Assembly: GCF_009649735.1 (NCBI RefSeq)
Contig: NZ_WJNH01000008.1
Coordinates: forward strand, 2,058 to 66,057
Source: Salinibacillus xinjiangensis
GTDB lineage: Bacteria; Bacillota; Bacilli; Bacillales; Alkalibacillaceae
Reading direction: 5' to 3'
DNA length: 64,000 nt
Shown: piece after piece, positions 28,919 through 38,258 of the stretch
Position numbering within the stretch: the stretch's first letter is position 1
Layout of the letters: each line of letters starts with the position of its first letter
The notes under the pieces: model-generated
What the model was told of the DNA's origin: nothing
Seen by the model: only the letters and a program-made list of their open reading frames with translations
The model's database searches: none
Program-made: the position numbers and the translations under genes

Positions 28919-29614
28919 TTGGCCTTTGATCATCTTGTTGTTTATGGGGAATCTATTGAAAATGATATTGAAAAAGCTTCAAAACAGAATGAGGTTGTTG
29001 TTGTTAAAGGTGGGCACCATGAGCCATGGGGAACATACAATTACCTTGCTTTCATGAACAATAACAGCTATATCGAATGGTTAGGGATTGAGGACAAAGA
29101 AAAGGCTCACGCTTCGGATAATCCTTTAATTCAACATACAGCTTATGCACACCAGCAAAAAATGGAGGAGCCTATTCAGTTTGCCTTAAGAACCAATCAA
29201 ATGGATAAGCTGATTCATCACTTTAATAAGCAAGAGATCCCCTATCAAGGACCCTTTCCAGGAAGTAGGGTAAAACCAGATGGGTCTACTTTAAAATGGA
29301 GAATGCTATTTCCTAAATATCAAATGAATGATGAGATTTTGCCTTTTTTGATTGAATGGGAGGGTGAAGGGAATCAGCCACCGAATGAGGAGTCCGTTAA
29401 CGAAATGGATTTCTCAACAATACAAGTAGGCGTTTCTGACATCCAGAAAGCCAGCAAGCAGTTTGAACAAACATACAGATTGGGGCAACCAAAGATTATT
29501 CATAATCAGAATGAACATTATATAGCAGAGTGGCCACTAGATAATGGTAGACTTCAGCTTGTTAAAGGCGAGGGTTTAAAAGCCAATTTTGGTGACTTAG
29601 TTATGTCTAGATAA
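28919..29614 (+). CDS. Two-domain VOC family protein
   Basis: This is a protein of about 232 residues with an N-terminal VOC unit (AFDHLVVYGESIEND) and a second around residue 165 (FSTIQVGVSDIQKASK), of the glyoxalase-like type found singly in Bacillus. It starts with a TTG shortly after GGGGGAG, 17 bases after the monooxygenase stop, so the two are likely co-transcribed. Role unknown. Confidence 0.82.
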   Translation: MAFDHLVVYGESIENDIEKASKQNEVVVVKGGHHEPWGTYNYLAFMNNNSYIEWLGIEDKEKAHASDNPLIQHTAYAHQQKMEEPIQFALRTNQMDKLIHHFNKQEIPYQGPFPGSRVKPDGSTLKWRMLFPKYQMNDEILPFLIEWEGEGNQPPNEESVNEMDFSTIQVGVSDIQKASKQFEQTYRLGQPKIIHNQNEHYIAEWPLDNGRLQLVKGEGLKANFGDLVMSR

Positions 29615-29620
29615 TATTCA

Positions 29621-29658
29621 AGCTGAATCCTCATTATTGGAGGATTCAGCTCTTTTTT
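29621..29658. terminator. Terminator between convergent VOC genes
   Basis: The stem AGCTGAATCCTC/GAGGATTCAGCT is followed by TTTTTT on the plus strand. Confidence 0.9.
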
Positions 29659-30060
29659 AATCAATTTGATATCGTGATTTAAATTCTGGACTAAGCTCAC
29701 TCCAAACATCAAATTGATTCCCGTCTGAATCCAAAAACACAAAATTTTCCCCAGGATGTCCCCTATCCTCGATGTCACCTACTTTTACCTCTTTATCTTT
29801 AAGCTCTTGGTGTAGCTGATACAAAGCCTCTAAACCATTCACTTCAAAAGTTAAAGAAAACCACTCTTTTCCAGATGCATCCTTATAATTGGCAGTTTGC
29901 TCTTTTGCTGCCTTTACGAGAAAAAAGCTTTGATTCGCTAATTGCACAATGGCTTTATTTTCATCTTGATGCTGAAGTTCTGCGTTTTTTCATACCATTC
30001 GGTTGCTTGTTCCACACTTTGAACAGGAATGTATGTGGTTCCCACTCTCTCCAATTTCAC
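29657..30060 (-). pseudogene. VOC family protein, frameshifted
   Basis: The 5' third (from a GTG at 30060: VKLERVGTTYIPVQ...ATEWYEK) and the rest (AELQHQDENKAIVQLANQSF to the end at 29657) are in different frames. The break falls in a six-A run after TGGTATG; seven As would join them into one normal VOC unit of about 134 residues. The intact part still reads as a good VOC domain (NFVFLDSDGNQFDVW). It may be a sequencing error, a recent mutation or slippage. Confidence 0.8.
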
Positions 30061-30223
30061 ACTCAAAATTATCCAACCCCATTTCCTTATATTCTATATC
30101 TTTTTTTCCTTTCCCTATTGAAAATTTCCTGCCCACATGACAGAATTTTTTGCAAATAACACGAACAGCAGAATCACTTATGCTAAACTAATAATTATCA
30201 TGACTTAATGGAGGAAGTTATAC

Positions 30224-32014
30224 ATGTCAACTACATATTCAGAAGTTTGGGATTTAGAATCGATCTTTCCAGGCGGAAGTGATTCCAAAGCATTCCAAGA
30301 CCATTTAAAAAACTTAACGGAAATGACAACAGCATTTTCAGAAAAAATGAATCAGTTCCAAACACCTCATTCCAAAGACCAAGCAGAAATAGTAGCCGAA
30401 CAAATTGAAAACGCGAAAAACGTCATCATGAACCTTCGCCAAGCAGGAGCATTTGTGAGCTGTCTGGAAGCACAAAATATGGCAGACAAACAAGCGAATG
30501 TTTTACGCAGTCAGGTGACAACCTTAAGCGCCCAATTTTCAACCGCCTTTAATACATTTCAACAAAAACTAGCGGCCTCGACCGATCAAGTTTGGAAAGG
30601 GTTACTTCAACATCCAGCATTATCTGAACTTGAATTTGTTTTAGAGGAATGGCGGAAAAAGGCAACAGATAAGCTTTCCGAACAAGAGGAAGCCCTCATC
30701 GAAAGTCTGTCGGTTGATGGCTATCACGGTTGGGGTCAAATGTATGATACCATCGTTGGCTCCATGACCATTCCTTTTACCCTTGATGGGGAAGAAAAGG
30801 AATTATCAGTTGGCCAAGCCAATAACCTTGGTTCCCACTCCGACCCCAAGGTGCGTAAAAAAATTTTTGAAAAGCTAGAGAAGGCATGGGGAGAAAAGGA
30901 AGAACTATTTGCCAAGACATTGAATCATCTTGCTGGTTTTCGTCTTAACGTTTACGAAAAACGAGGTTGGGACCATGTATTGAAAGAACCGCTTGAATAT
31001 AATCGTATGCAGCAAGATACCCTTGATGCCATGTGGGGAGCAATCACAAAACACAAGGGAGCTTTTGTTAAATATTTAAATCGGAAAGCAGAGCTCTTAG
31101 GTAAAGAAAAATTAGATTGGTATGACTTAAATGCACCGATTTCAAGTGAAAAAGAAACGCTCTCCTATGAACAAGGGGCGAAGTTTATCCTAAAGCACTT
31201 TGAAAAATTTGGTCCTGAGATGGCTCAATTTGCAGAAAAGGCATTTGATGGGGCTTGGATTGAAGCGGAGGATCGTCCCGGAAAACGCCCAGGTGGCTTT
31301 TGTACCTCTTTCCCATTAAGTGAGGAGTCGCGCATTTTTATGACATATAGTGGTTCGATGTCTAATGTCGCAACGTTAGCTCATGAACTAGGTCATGCTT
31401 TTCATAGTCATACGTTAAAACCAATGCACCCCCTAAACCGCAGCTATGCTATGAATGTAGCTGAAACTGCCTCAACCTTTGCCGAAGCGATTGTGGCAGA
31501 TGCAGCTGTAAAAGAGGCATCATCAGAGGAACAACAAAAATCCTTGCTAGAAGACAAGCTACAACGCAGTGTAGCCATGTTTATGAATATCCATTCCCGT
31601 TTTCTTTTTGAAACAAGATTTTATGAGGAACGAAAAAATGGTGTGGTTCCTGCTAGTCGCTTAAATGAGCTTATGGTTGATGCACAGCAGGAAGCATATG
31701 GTGGTGCTATAAATGAGGCTCATCCACGTTTCTGGGCGTCTAAGTTGCACTTTTATATTACAGGTGTGCCATTCTACAACTTCCCATACACCTTTGGCTA
31801 TTTATTCTCATTAAGCATTTATGCGAAGGCCATTGAGGAAGGTACAGATTACGAGGAAAAATATATGGCTTTACTAAGAGACACAGCCATTATGTCAGTT
31901 GAAGAATTAGCTATGAAGCACCTAGGTGAAGATATTACCCAAGAGGCATTCTGGGAAAAAGGAATTAACCTTTGTGTACAAGATGCAGAAACGTTCTTGA
32001 AGCTTACGAAGTAG
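30224..32014 (+). CDS. M3 family oligoendopeptidase (PepF-like)
   Basis: This 596-residue thimet-type metallopeptidase cuts short peptides in the cytoplasm. The zinc site is LAHELGHAFHSH near residue 388, followed by the third ligand in NVAETASTFAEAI. B. subtilis YusX is a likely counterpart. AGGAAG lies before the ATG. Confidence 0.93.
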   Translation: MSTTYSEVWDLESIFPGGSDSKAFQDHLKNLTEMTTAFSEKMNQFQTPHSKDQAEIVAEQIENAKNVIMNLRQAGAFVSCLEAQNMADKQANVLRSQVTTLSAQFSTAFNTFQQKLAASTDQVWKGLLQHPALSELEFVLEEWRKKATDKLSEQEEALIESLSVDGYHGWGQMYDTIVGSMTIPFTLDGEEKELSVGQANNLGSHSDPKVRKKIFEKLEKAWGEKEELFAKTLNHLAGFRLNVYEKRGWDHVLKEPLEYNRMQQDTLDAMWGAITKHKGAFVKYLNRKAELLGKEKLDWYDLNAPISSEKETLSYEQGAKFILKHFEKFGPEMAQFAEKAFDGAWIEAEDRPGKRPGGFCTSFPLSEESRIFMTYSGSMSNVATLAHELGHAFHSHTLKPMHPLNRSYAMNVAETASTFAEAIVADAAVKEASSEEQQKSLLEDKLQRSVAMFMNIHSRFLFETRFYEERKNGVVPASRLNELMVDAQQEAYGGAINEAHPRFWASKLHFYITGVPFYNFPYTFGYLFSLSIYAKAIEEGTDYEEKYMALLRDTAIMSVEELAMKHLGEDITQEAFWEKGINLCVQDAETFLKLTK

Positions 32015-32030
32015 ATTGGGGAGAAGAATC

Positions 32031-32570
32031 ATGTTCACATTTTATGTTGATGATGACATTCAATTAAAGTTATTGGAGAAAAGAGATGCAGCAACATTAT
32101 TCAAAGTGGTGGACCATTCTCGCAGCTACTTACGTGAATGGTTGCCTTGGGTCGATAGCTCCACAACACCTGAGGATTATCATCCCATTATCGAGATGTG
32201 GCTGAATCAATTCGCAAAAAATGATGGCTTTCAAGTGGCCATTCTATATCGTCAAGAAATCGTTGGCATGATTGGGTACCATGGAATTAACTGGGCCAGT
32301 AAACAAACATCGATTGGCTATTGGCTAGCAAAGGGATATCAAGGTAAAGGAATTATCACAAAAGCAACCAAGGCATTAGTCGAACATGCCTTTCAAGAAT
32401 TAGAACTCAATCGTGTTGAAATCCGCTGTGGCGTTGATAATACGAAAAGTCGTGCAATCCCTGAACGACTAGGCTTTCAGCAAGAAGGAATTGTTCGGGA
32501 TGGTGAATTTTTGTACGACCATTTTCATGATGTAGTTATATACTCAGCGCTAGCAAGGGATTGGAAATAA
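32031..32570 (+). CDS. GNAT acetyltransferase, RimJ/RimL type (YdaF-like)
   Basis: This 179-residue N-acetyltransferase closely resembles B. subtilis YdaF. It has GYWLAKGYQGKGIITKA (acetyl-CoA loop) and RAIPERLGFQQEG. It may modify a ribosomal protein N-terminus; this is family inference. The ATG at 32031 is preceded by GGGGAG; it lies 16 bases after the pepF-like gene. Confidence 0.9.
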   Translation: MFTFYVDDDIQLKLLEKRDAATLFKVVDHSRSYLREWLPWVDSSTTPEDYHPIIEMWLNQFAKNDGFQVAILYRQEIVGMIGYHGINWASKQTSIGYWLAKGYQGKGIITKATKALVEHAFQELELNRVEIRCGVDNTKSRAIPERLGFQQEGIVRDGEFLYDHFHDVVIYSALARDWK

Positions 32571-32573
32571 AAA

Positions 32574-32610
32574 TAAGCCTAAATCGGCAATAATGCCGAT
32601 TTAGGCTTTT
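32574..32610. terminator. Bidirectional terminator
   Basis: The perfect stem AAGCCTAAATCGGCA/TGCCGATTTAGGCTT with an ATAA loop lies between convergent acetyltransferase genes. Confidence 0.93.
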
Positions 32611-32614
32611 CCCT

Positions 32615-33115
32615 TTAAAACCTCTTCTCATAATAATAAAATGGTGCCTCTTTTCCACCGTTATATCTTTCACCGACAAATTGATAGCCACCTCTATCAA
32701 AAAGCTTAATTGCTCCTTTATTTTTTGAGTATGTATCCGTGCGAATCGTTTGTATTCCTCTTTCTAACGCTAGCTCTTCCGCCTTCTGATAGAATTTTAG
32801 ACCTATTCCACGCTTACGAACTTCCGGGTCAACAGCAAGACGTTTAATACATAAGTATGGTTCATCATACGACCAGTTCATCTCATCATATTCATTATGG
32901 CCTTCATTGCTAATACATGCAACACCTGTAACCTCCCCATTATCTTCATAGACATAGAGATGGTCTTCCTTAATGTCCCCTTCATAATGCTCTGCCAAAG
33001 GATAGTCCTCTCCCCACTGTTCATTGCCATTCTTCTGCATAATTTGAATAGACTTTTTTACTATTTTCATAATATCTGGGATATCTGAAAGCTTTGCTAA
33101 TCTTATTATTTCCAT
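32615..33115 (-). CDS. GNAT family N-acetyltransferase
   Basis: This 166-residue protein has the acetyl-CoA motif LAVDPEVRKRGIGLKFYQ and a C-terminal GNAT strand (GGYQFVGE). Substrate unknown. The start is the ATG after AGGAGGGT; 10 upstream codons are not used. Confidence 0.85.
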   Translation of the reverse strand: MEIIRLAKLSDIPDIMKIVKKSIQIMQKNGNEQWGEDYPLAEHYEGDIKEDHLYVYEDNGEVTGVACISNEGHNEYDEMNWSYDEPYLCIKRLAVDPEVRKRGIGLKFYQKAEELALERGIQTIRTDTYSKNKGAIKLFDRGGYQFVGERYNGGKEAPFYYYEKRF

Positions 33116-33199
33116 TCTACACCCTCCTGCTGTCTCCCTTTTCAACGTATAAACTATTATAAGATTATAATTCTATTGTCTCTAGTGCAAATTACATGA

Positions 33200-33229
33200 T
33201 TGACATTCAAATGTACATTTGAATATAAT
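33200..33229 (+). promoter_or_regulatory. cad promoter with CadC operator
   Basis: Consensus boxes TTGACA and TATAAT are separated by 18 bases. The whole spacer, TTCAAATGTACATTTGAA, is a perfect inverted repeat. It resembles the staphylococcal cadO operator (TCAAATA-ATATTTGA), so CadC bound here would cover both boxes and repress until Cd, Pb or Zn is present. Confidence 0.88.
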
Positions 33230-33264
33230 GAATCACAAACAACGATTAATTGAGGTGGATACCC

Positions 33265-33633
33265 TTGAAAGCAAAGGATGTCTGTGATGTATCCTGTATA
33301 AATGAAAACGTGGTCAATCGTGTTCAACCTGAAGTAGCAGCACAGCCCATTGATTCTGTCTCAAACTTATTTAAAGCGTTTTCTGATGAAACTAGACTCA
33401 GGATTGCCTATGCACTTTCGATTGAAGAAGAATTATGCGTATGTGATGTAGCCAACATTGTAGGTTCATCTAACGCCACAGCCTCACATCATTTACGCCA
33501 GCTGCGAAAAAATGGTTTAGCTAAATATAGAAAACAAGGAAAGCTTGCTTATTATTCATTAGACGATCAACATGTGAAACAAATGATTGATTTAGCCTTT
33601 ACTCACTACAAGGAGGTGAATCATCGTGGCTGA
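33265..33633 (+). CDS. cadC: CadC, ArsR/SmtB-family metal-sensing repressor
   Basis: This 122-residue winged-helix repressor has both cysteine groups of the CadC metal site: C7 and C11 in the N-terminal arm (DVCDVSC) and the pair in EELCVCDVANI; the recognition helix is NATASHHLRQLRKNG. It senses Cd(II), Pb(II) or Zn(II). The start is TTG after GAGGTGG. It overlaps the cadA start by eight bases, so both are translated from one mRNA. Confidence 0.94.
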   Translation: MKAKDVCDVSCINENVVNRVQPEVAAQPIDSVSNLFKAFSDETRLRIAYALSIEEELCVCDVANIVGSSNATASHHLRQLRKNGLAKYRKQGKLAYYSLDDQHVKQMIDLAFTHYKEVNHRG

Positions 33634-35752
33634 TCTATATCAAAAAGAGATTTATCGCATTGAAGGACTGACCTGAGCAAACTGCGCCGGAAAGTTCGAG
33701 GCGAACGTTAAGCACCTGGATGGTGTGAAAGATGCAAAAGTAAATTTTGGAGCTGCAAAAATCACCGTTTTTGGCGATACCTCCATTGCTGATTTAGAAA
33801 AAGCTGGGGCATTTGAAAACTTAAAGATAAGACCTGAAAACCAGCAAAAACCAGATGAGAGCGAAAAGAAGGAACCTTTTTGGCAAAGGCATTCTTTTGT
33901 TTTAATTTCTATCTTTTTAGTGATTGTTGGTTATCTATCAGCAGCCGAAAATGGGGAATCTCACTACTATACGGTCATTTCCTTTTTAATGGCCATGATT
34001 TTAGGTGGGTATTCTTTATTTATAACCGGGTTGAAAAATCTTGCTCGGCTAGAATTTAATATGCACACCTTGATGACGATTGCCATTATTGGAGCAGCCC
34101 TGATAGGTGAATGGGGGGAAGGTGCCGTTGTTGTTATTTTATTTGCCATAAGTGAAGCATTAGAATCCTACTCAATGGACATGGCGAGAAATTCTATTCG
34201 ATCATTAATGGATTTAGCCCCTAATACAGCTGTTATTCGTCGTAAGGGAGAGGAAATTGAGCTTGCTGTTGAGGATGTGCAAATTGGCGACACCCTACTT
34301 GTGAAACCTAGTCAAAAGATTGCGCTTGATGGCGTCGTAATCAAAGGGAACTCAGCCGTTAATCAAGCGACAATTACGGGAGAATCTGTTCCTGTTGAAA
34401 AGCAACATGGAGATGAAGTTTTTGCTGGGACATTAAATGAAGAAGGCTATTTAGAGGTTGAAGTCACGAAAACCTCCGAAGACACCACCTTAGCCAAGAT
34501 TATTCATCTTGTTGAAGAAGCCCAGGCAGAAAAAGCGCCATCACAGGCCTTTGTTGATCGATTTGCTAAATACTATACACCAATTATTATCATGATTGCC
34601 TTTTTAGTCGCGATCGTACCTCCTCTCCTATTTGGGCAATCATGGAGTGAGTGGGTTTATCAAGGATTGGCTGTTCTCGTGGTTGGATGTCCATGTGCAC
34701 TAGTGGTATCAACACCAGTTTCTATTGTCACAGCAATTGGTACCGCAGCTAGAAAGGGTGTACTCATTAAAGGTGGCATCTACCTAGAAGAAATAGGTGG
34801 ACTCAATGCCATTGCTTTCGATAAAACGGGAACCCTAACAAACGGTGAACCAAAAGTAACAGATGTAGATTGGATAAGTGAGGAAAAAAAAGATTTCCAT
34901 TTAAAAATGGTAAGAAATCTGGAATCATACTCTCAGCACCCTTTAGCTAAAGCCTTTATGAATTATAGTGAGCAATTCGGTGTGACCGATCAAGTGGAGA
35001 TTACCGACTTTTCCTCTGTTACGGGGAAAGGAATTAAAGGAAATTTCAATGGTTCTACCTACTGGGTCGGAAATCTCAAACTAGCGAAGGAAATGCTTTC
35101 AACACAAGGGTTTGAGACAATCAAACAAACGTTTGATCAATGGCAAAACGAAGGCAAAACCGTCATGCTTTATGGGGATCAAAAGGATGTTATCGCCATA
35201 TTTGCAGTAAGGGATGAGCCTCGCCATGAGAGCCGTGAAATTGTGAAACAAATTCATAGCCTTGGTGTTCAAAACACCGTTATGTTAACAGGAGATAATG
35301 ACAAAACAGCCCGTTCTATTGCTAATGAAGTTGGCGTCAAAACAACAAAAGCAAATCTATTACCTGAAGATAAGCTCAACTTTATTAAGGACTATCACAA
35401 ACAATATGGAAAAGTAGCAATGGTTGGAGATGGGGTGAATGACGCTCCCGCACTTGCCGCTGCAAATGTTGGAATTGCCATGGGTGGGGCAGGTACAGAT
35501 ACAGCACTTGAAACGGCCGATTTAGCCTTAATGAGTGATGACCTATCGAAACTACCTTTTACGATAAAACTTAGTAAGCGCGCACTTACGATTATCAAAC
35601 AAAATATTATCTTTTCCATCGGCATAAAGGTTTTGGCGCTTCTACTCGTAATTCCTGGATGGTTAACATTATGGATTGCGATTTTCGCGGATATGGGCGC
35701 TACCCTACTCGTCACATTAAATGGGCTTAGACTGTTAAGAACAAAGGAATAG
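33626..35752 (+). CDS. cadA: CadA, cadmium/zinc P1B-type ATPase with in-frame UGA at the CxxC (candidate selenoprotein)
   Basis: Read from the GTG at 33626 (9 bases after AGGAGG, overlapping cadC) the frame is open for 708 codons apart from a UGA at codon 17 (33674-33676). That codon stands exactly where family members have the first Cys of the N-terminal HMA motif: [12 protein letters not shown] against [12 protein letters not shown] in S. aureus CadA. The rest is complete: eight membrane helices, TGES, CPC (about 355-357), DKTGT with phosphorylated D399, SQHPLA and GDGVND. Without readthrough, translation would have to restart after the HMA half at a GTG with no good site. Selenocysteine is the most interesting reading; nonsense mutation with loss of the HMA domain is the alternative. 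The enzyme exports Cd, Zn or Pb. Confidence 0.85.
33680..33709 (+). promoter_or_regulatory. Candidate bacterial SECIS hairpin after the cadA UGA
   Basis: Starting 4 bases after UGA, the RNA can pair AAC/GUU, then CGCC/GGCG, then GA/UC around an AAGU tetraloop. The G and U of the loop are the 21st and 22nd bases counted from the U of UGA, close to the GU of the E. coli fdhF element. Codons across it are far richer in G and C than in flanking DNA. It was folded by eye, not computed. Confidence 0.5.
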
Positions 35753-35765
35753 AAAGCACCTCAAG

Positions 35766-35799
35766 AAAAACACTTGGATTCCCACATCCAAGTGTTTTT
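35766..35799 (+). terminator. Terminator of cadCA
   Basis: The stem AAAAACACTTGGAT/ATCCAAGTGTTTTT with a short loop also ends the small gene on the other strand. Confidence 0.88.
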
Positions 35800-35802
35800 C
35801 CA

Positions 35803-35958
35803 TTAACTAGGGTCGTTTTCATCTAGAGATAATGATGTGACCCTAGTGTAATCCCCTCTTTCAACCTCTTTTTCTGTCGCTTCCTCTTTCAACTCATCCT
35901 CTGTATCCATGCCAGCTGCAATTGTTGGCTCATCTTTTCTCGGCTTTTCTTTTCTCAA
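35803..35958 (-). CDS. Small acidic protein, possibly DUF4025/YozQ-like
   Basis: This 51-residue, highly charged protein starts with TTG 9 bases after AAAGGAG and ends in GDYTRVTSLSLDENDPS. The C-terminal pattern of Y-T-x-V-T and DP-S resembles small uncharacterised Bacillus proteins (DUF4025/YozQ) as I remember them; I am not certain of the family. It shares the terminator with cadA. Confidence 0.6.
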   Translation of the reverse strand: MRKEKPRKDEPTIAAGMDTEDELKEEATEKEVERGDYTRVTSLSLDENDPS

Positions 35959-36033
35959 GCGAAATCACTCCTTTCTACTTTTACCTTTCCTAATTCACTA
36001 CATGATTATAAATTATTTTGTTAGCGCAAATGT

Positions 36034-36039
36034 TATAAT
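36034..36039 (+). promoter_or_regulatory. Extended -10 promoter element
   Basis: The sequence TGTTATAAT (TG-N-TATAAT) lies 21 bases before the start of the small lipoprotein gene; no good -35 box is seen. Confidence 0.5.
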
Positions 36040-36059
36040 ATGGAACTAGGAGGATGATT

Positions 36060-36431
36060 ATGAGGTTTATATTCGTTTTTATTTTTGTTTTACTTTTCAC
36101 TATAACCGGCTGTAGCCATGAAAAATACGTAGAGCCAGACTCACCAACAAATGCCGCTTTCTTAATGAAATACCACATTGACCAGGAGCAATATACTTTA
36201 TTTCAGACCTTATTTTACGATGGAACTAAAGACAATGTCTCAAAAGATCGTTTTAAGCAATTCGGAGAAATATCCACCTCTGGGGCCAATTATAAGAATT
36301 ATGAGCTCTTGACTTTCGACAATGGGGAGATGTTGCTCGTTGAATTCGCCCCGAAAAGTGAGGATGAGGATGAACATAAAATCGTAAATGTAAAAGTAGT
36401 ACCCGAAGAAGTGAAAAGCTTTTTTCAATAG
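36060..36431 (+). CDS. Small putative lipoprotein
   Basis: This 123-residue protein has a signal peptide and lipobox ITGC, then an acidic domain (FDNGEMLLVEFAPKSEDEDE). AGGAGG lies before the ATG at 36060. No family recognised; it is probably anchored outside the membrane. Confidence 0.78.
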   Translation: MRFIFVFIFVLLFTITGCSHEKYVEPDSPTNAAFLMKYHIDQEQYTLFQTLFYDGTKDNVSKDRFKQFGEISTSGANYKNYELLTFDNGEMLLVEFAPKSEDEDEHKIVNVKVVPEEVKSFFQ

Positions 36432-36474
36432 GTTGCTTTCGAGTTTATTTCCTTTTCACTCAGCCCACAAAAAA

Positions 36475-36508
36475 GAAACGATTGACAATAAATTCATCAA
36501 TCGTTTCT
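36475..36508. terminator. Terminator between convergent genes
   Basis: The stem GAAACGATTGA/TCAATCGTTTC lies next to A and T runs. Confidence 0.75.
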
Positions 36509-37101
36509 CATGAAAACTGCCCCACTATTTTTTCTACTCTAGGATAAATAACTTGGATAATAGGGCCAACTAAAAAAGTAACTAAAATCGTCCCAATCCC
36601 AATTGGTCCCTTAAATATCAGTGCAAATATAAGGGCAATGACTTCCCCAATGGTTTTAGCCACACTTAACTTCACATGAAATCTTGTATGAATGGCAATC
36701 ATTAGATTGTCAATAGGAGCCGGGGCAAATTTCGCTTGTAGATAAATAGAAACACCAGTGGATAATACCAATAGCCCTATGGTAAAAATGACAAATTTCA
36801 TCATCAAGTTATATGGCTCAATATTTAAGAGCCATAGCCAAAGGTCAATTGCCGGTCCCATGATAAATATCGTAATAAAAGCATATACGTCTGGCTTTCG
36901 TTTTAATAAAATTGCATTAATGATAATTAACATGGTTCCAGTAATAATTACCCACGTTCCAACTGTAAACAAAAGCTTAGATAAACCAACATGCAGGGCA
37001 TCCCAGGCACCTACACCCATATCAGATTTGATGGTAAGGGAAATTCCCAATGTTACGATAAGCAAGCCTATGATATAGCAAAGCGACCGAGTTTTATTCA
37101 T
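36508..37101 (-). CDS. YczE/YyaS/YitT family membrane protein
   Basis: This 197-residue protein has about five helices and the family signature GISLTIKSDMGVGAWDALHVG. B. subtilis YczE affects surfactin production by an unknown mechanism. Function here unknown. Confidence 0.82.
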   Translation of the reverse strand: MNKTRSLCYIIGLLIVTLGISLTIKSDMGVGAWDALHVGLSKLLFTVGTWVIITGTMLIIINAILLKRKPDVYAFITIFIMGPAIDLWLWLLNIEPYNLMMKFVIFTIGLLVLSTGVSIYLQAKFAPAPIDNLMIAIHTRFHVKLSVAKTIGEVIALIFALIFKGPIGIGTILVTFLVGPIIQVIYPRVEKIVGQFS

Positions 37102-37187
37102 TATTGTGTTAAACTCCTTATCTACGTCTTATCCTTTACCGCAAGCTAACTATACCATAGTTATTTATCTTATGAAGATGATTAGAA

Positions 37188-38258
37188 CTACTTTTTCACT
37201 TCTTGGAGCACTGGTTCTAGAGCTATGATAAATTGTTCCATCTCATCAGCTGTTCCTATTGATATACGAAGATATTCCTGAATTCTTGGTTTATTGAAGT
37301 ACCGGACAAAAATATTTTGCTCCTTCAACTGCAGATACAAATCTTCTGCATCCACATGTGGGTGACGTACGAAAAGGAAGTTAGCCTTTGAATCGATAAC
37401 CTCAAAGCCAAGGGTATGAAGCCTTTTAGACGTTTGTTCACGAGTATGGATGATTTGGCCTCGAACATCTTGAAAATATTCTTCATCATCAAAAGCTGCC
37501 TTTGCTGCCGCTATTGCTAATCGGTCTAATGTGTAGGAGTTAAATGAATTTTTAATCCGGTTTAACCCTTCGATGAGTTGATGATCACCAATCGCAAATC
37601 CCACTCTCATCCCAGCGAGCGATCTCGATTTTGATAAGGTTTGAATGACTAACAGATTTTCATATTGATTCACCAATTGAACCGCCGATTGTCCACCAAA
37701 ATCGATATAGGCTTCATCAATGATGACTACCTGATCAGGGTTCTGGTTTACGATACTTTCTACTTCAATTAGTGACAGTGTTAACCCTGTTGGGGCATTG
37801 GGGTTTGGAAAAATCACGCCACCCTCAGACTGAAAAAACTCCTCAACTGGTAATGTAAAATCACTACGAACAGGTACACGCTTATAATCGATATTAAACA
37901 GCTTGGCATAGACTGGATAAAAGCTATACGTAATATCTGGGAACAAAATTGGCTCACCAGGATTAAAAAAGGCCATAAAGGAAAAAGCCAATACTTCATC
38001 TGAGCCATTCCCGATAAATACTTGATCAGGGTGAACCCCGTGATACTTAGCAATTGTTTCTCTTAGCTCATTTACCGTTGGGGGTGGATATAACCTTAAC
38101 GTCTCATCTGTCGCCTCTTGAATGGCCTTTAAAGCTTTAGGAGATGGCGGATAGGGATTTTCATTGGTGTTGAGCTTGATGACATTTGTATTGTTGGGCT
38201 GTTCTCCTGGAATATATGGCTCGGTTGCTTGTAGTCGCTCACTCCAAAATTTACTCAT
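37188..38258 (-). CDS. hisC: Histidinol-phosphate aminotransferase
   Basis: This 356-residue class II PLP aminotransferase acts at step 8 of histidine synthesis. The PLP lysine lies in [24 protein letters not shown] and the C-terminal arginine in YLRISIGT bind substrate. Its ATG overlaps the last codons of hisIE and is preceded by GAGGG. It is the last gene of the his operon. Confidence 0.95.
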   Translation of the reverse strand: MSKFWSERLQATEPYIPGEQPNNTNVIKLNTNENPYPPSPKALKAIQEATDETLRLYPPPTVNELRETIAKYHGVHPDQVFIGNGSDEVLAFSFMAFFNPGEPILFPDITYSFYPVYAKLFNIDYKRVPVRSDFTLPVEEFFQSEGGVIFPNPNAPTGLTLSLIEVESIVNQNPDQVVIIDEAYIDFGGQSAVQLVNQYENLLVIQTLSKSRSLAGMRVGFAIGDHQLIEGLNRIKNSFNSYTLDRLAIAAAKAAFDDEEYFQDVRGQIIHTREQTSKRLHTLGFEVIDSKANFLFVRHPHVDAEDLYLQLKEQNIFVRYFNKPRIQEYLRISIGTADEMEQFIIALEPVLQEVKK

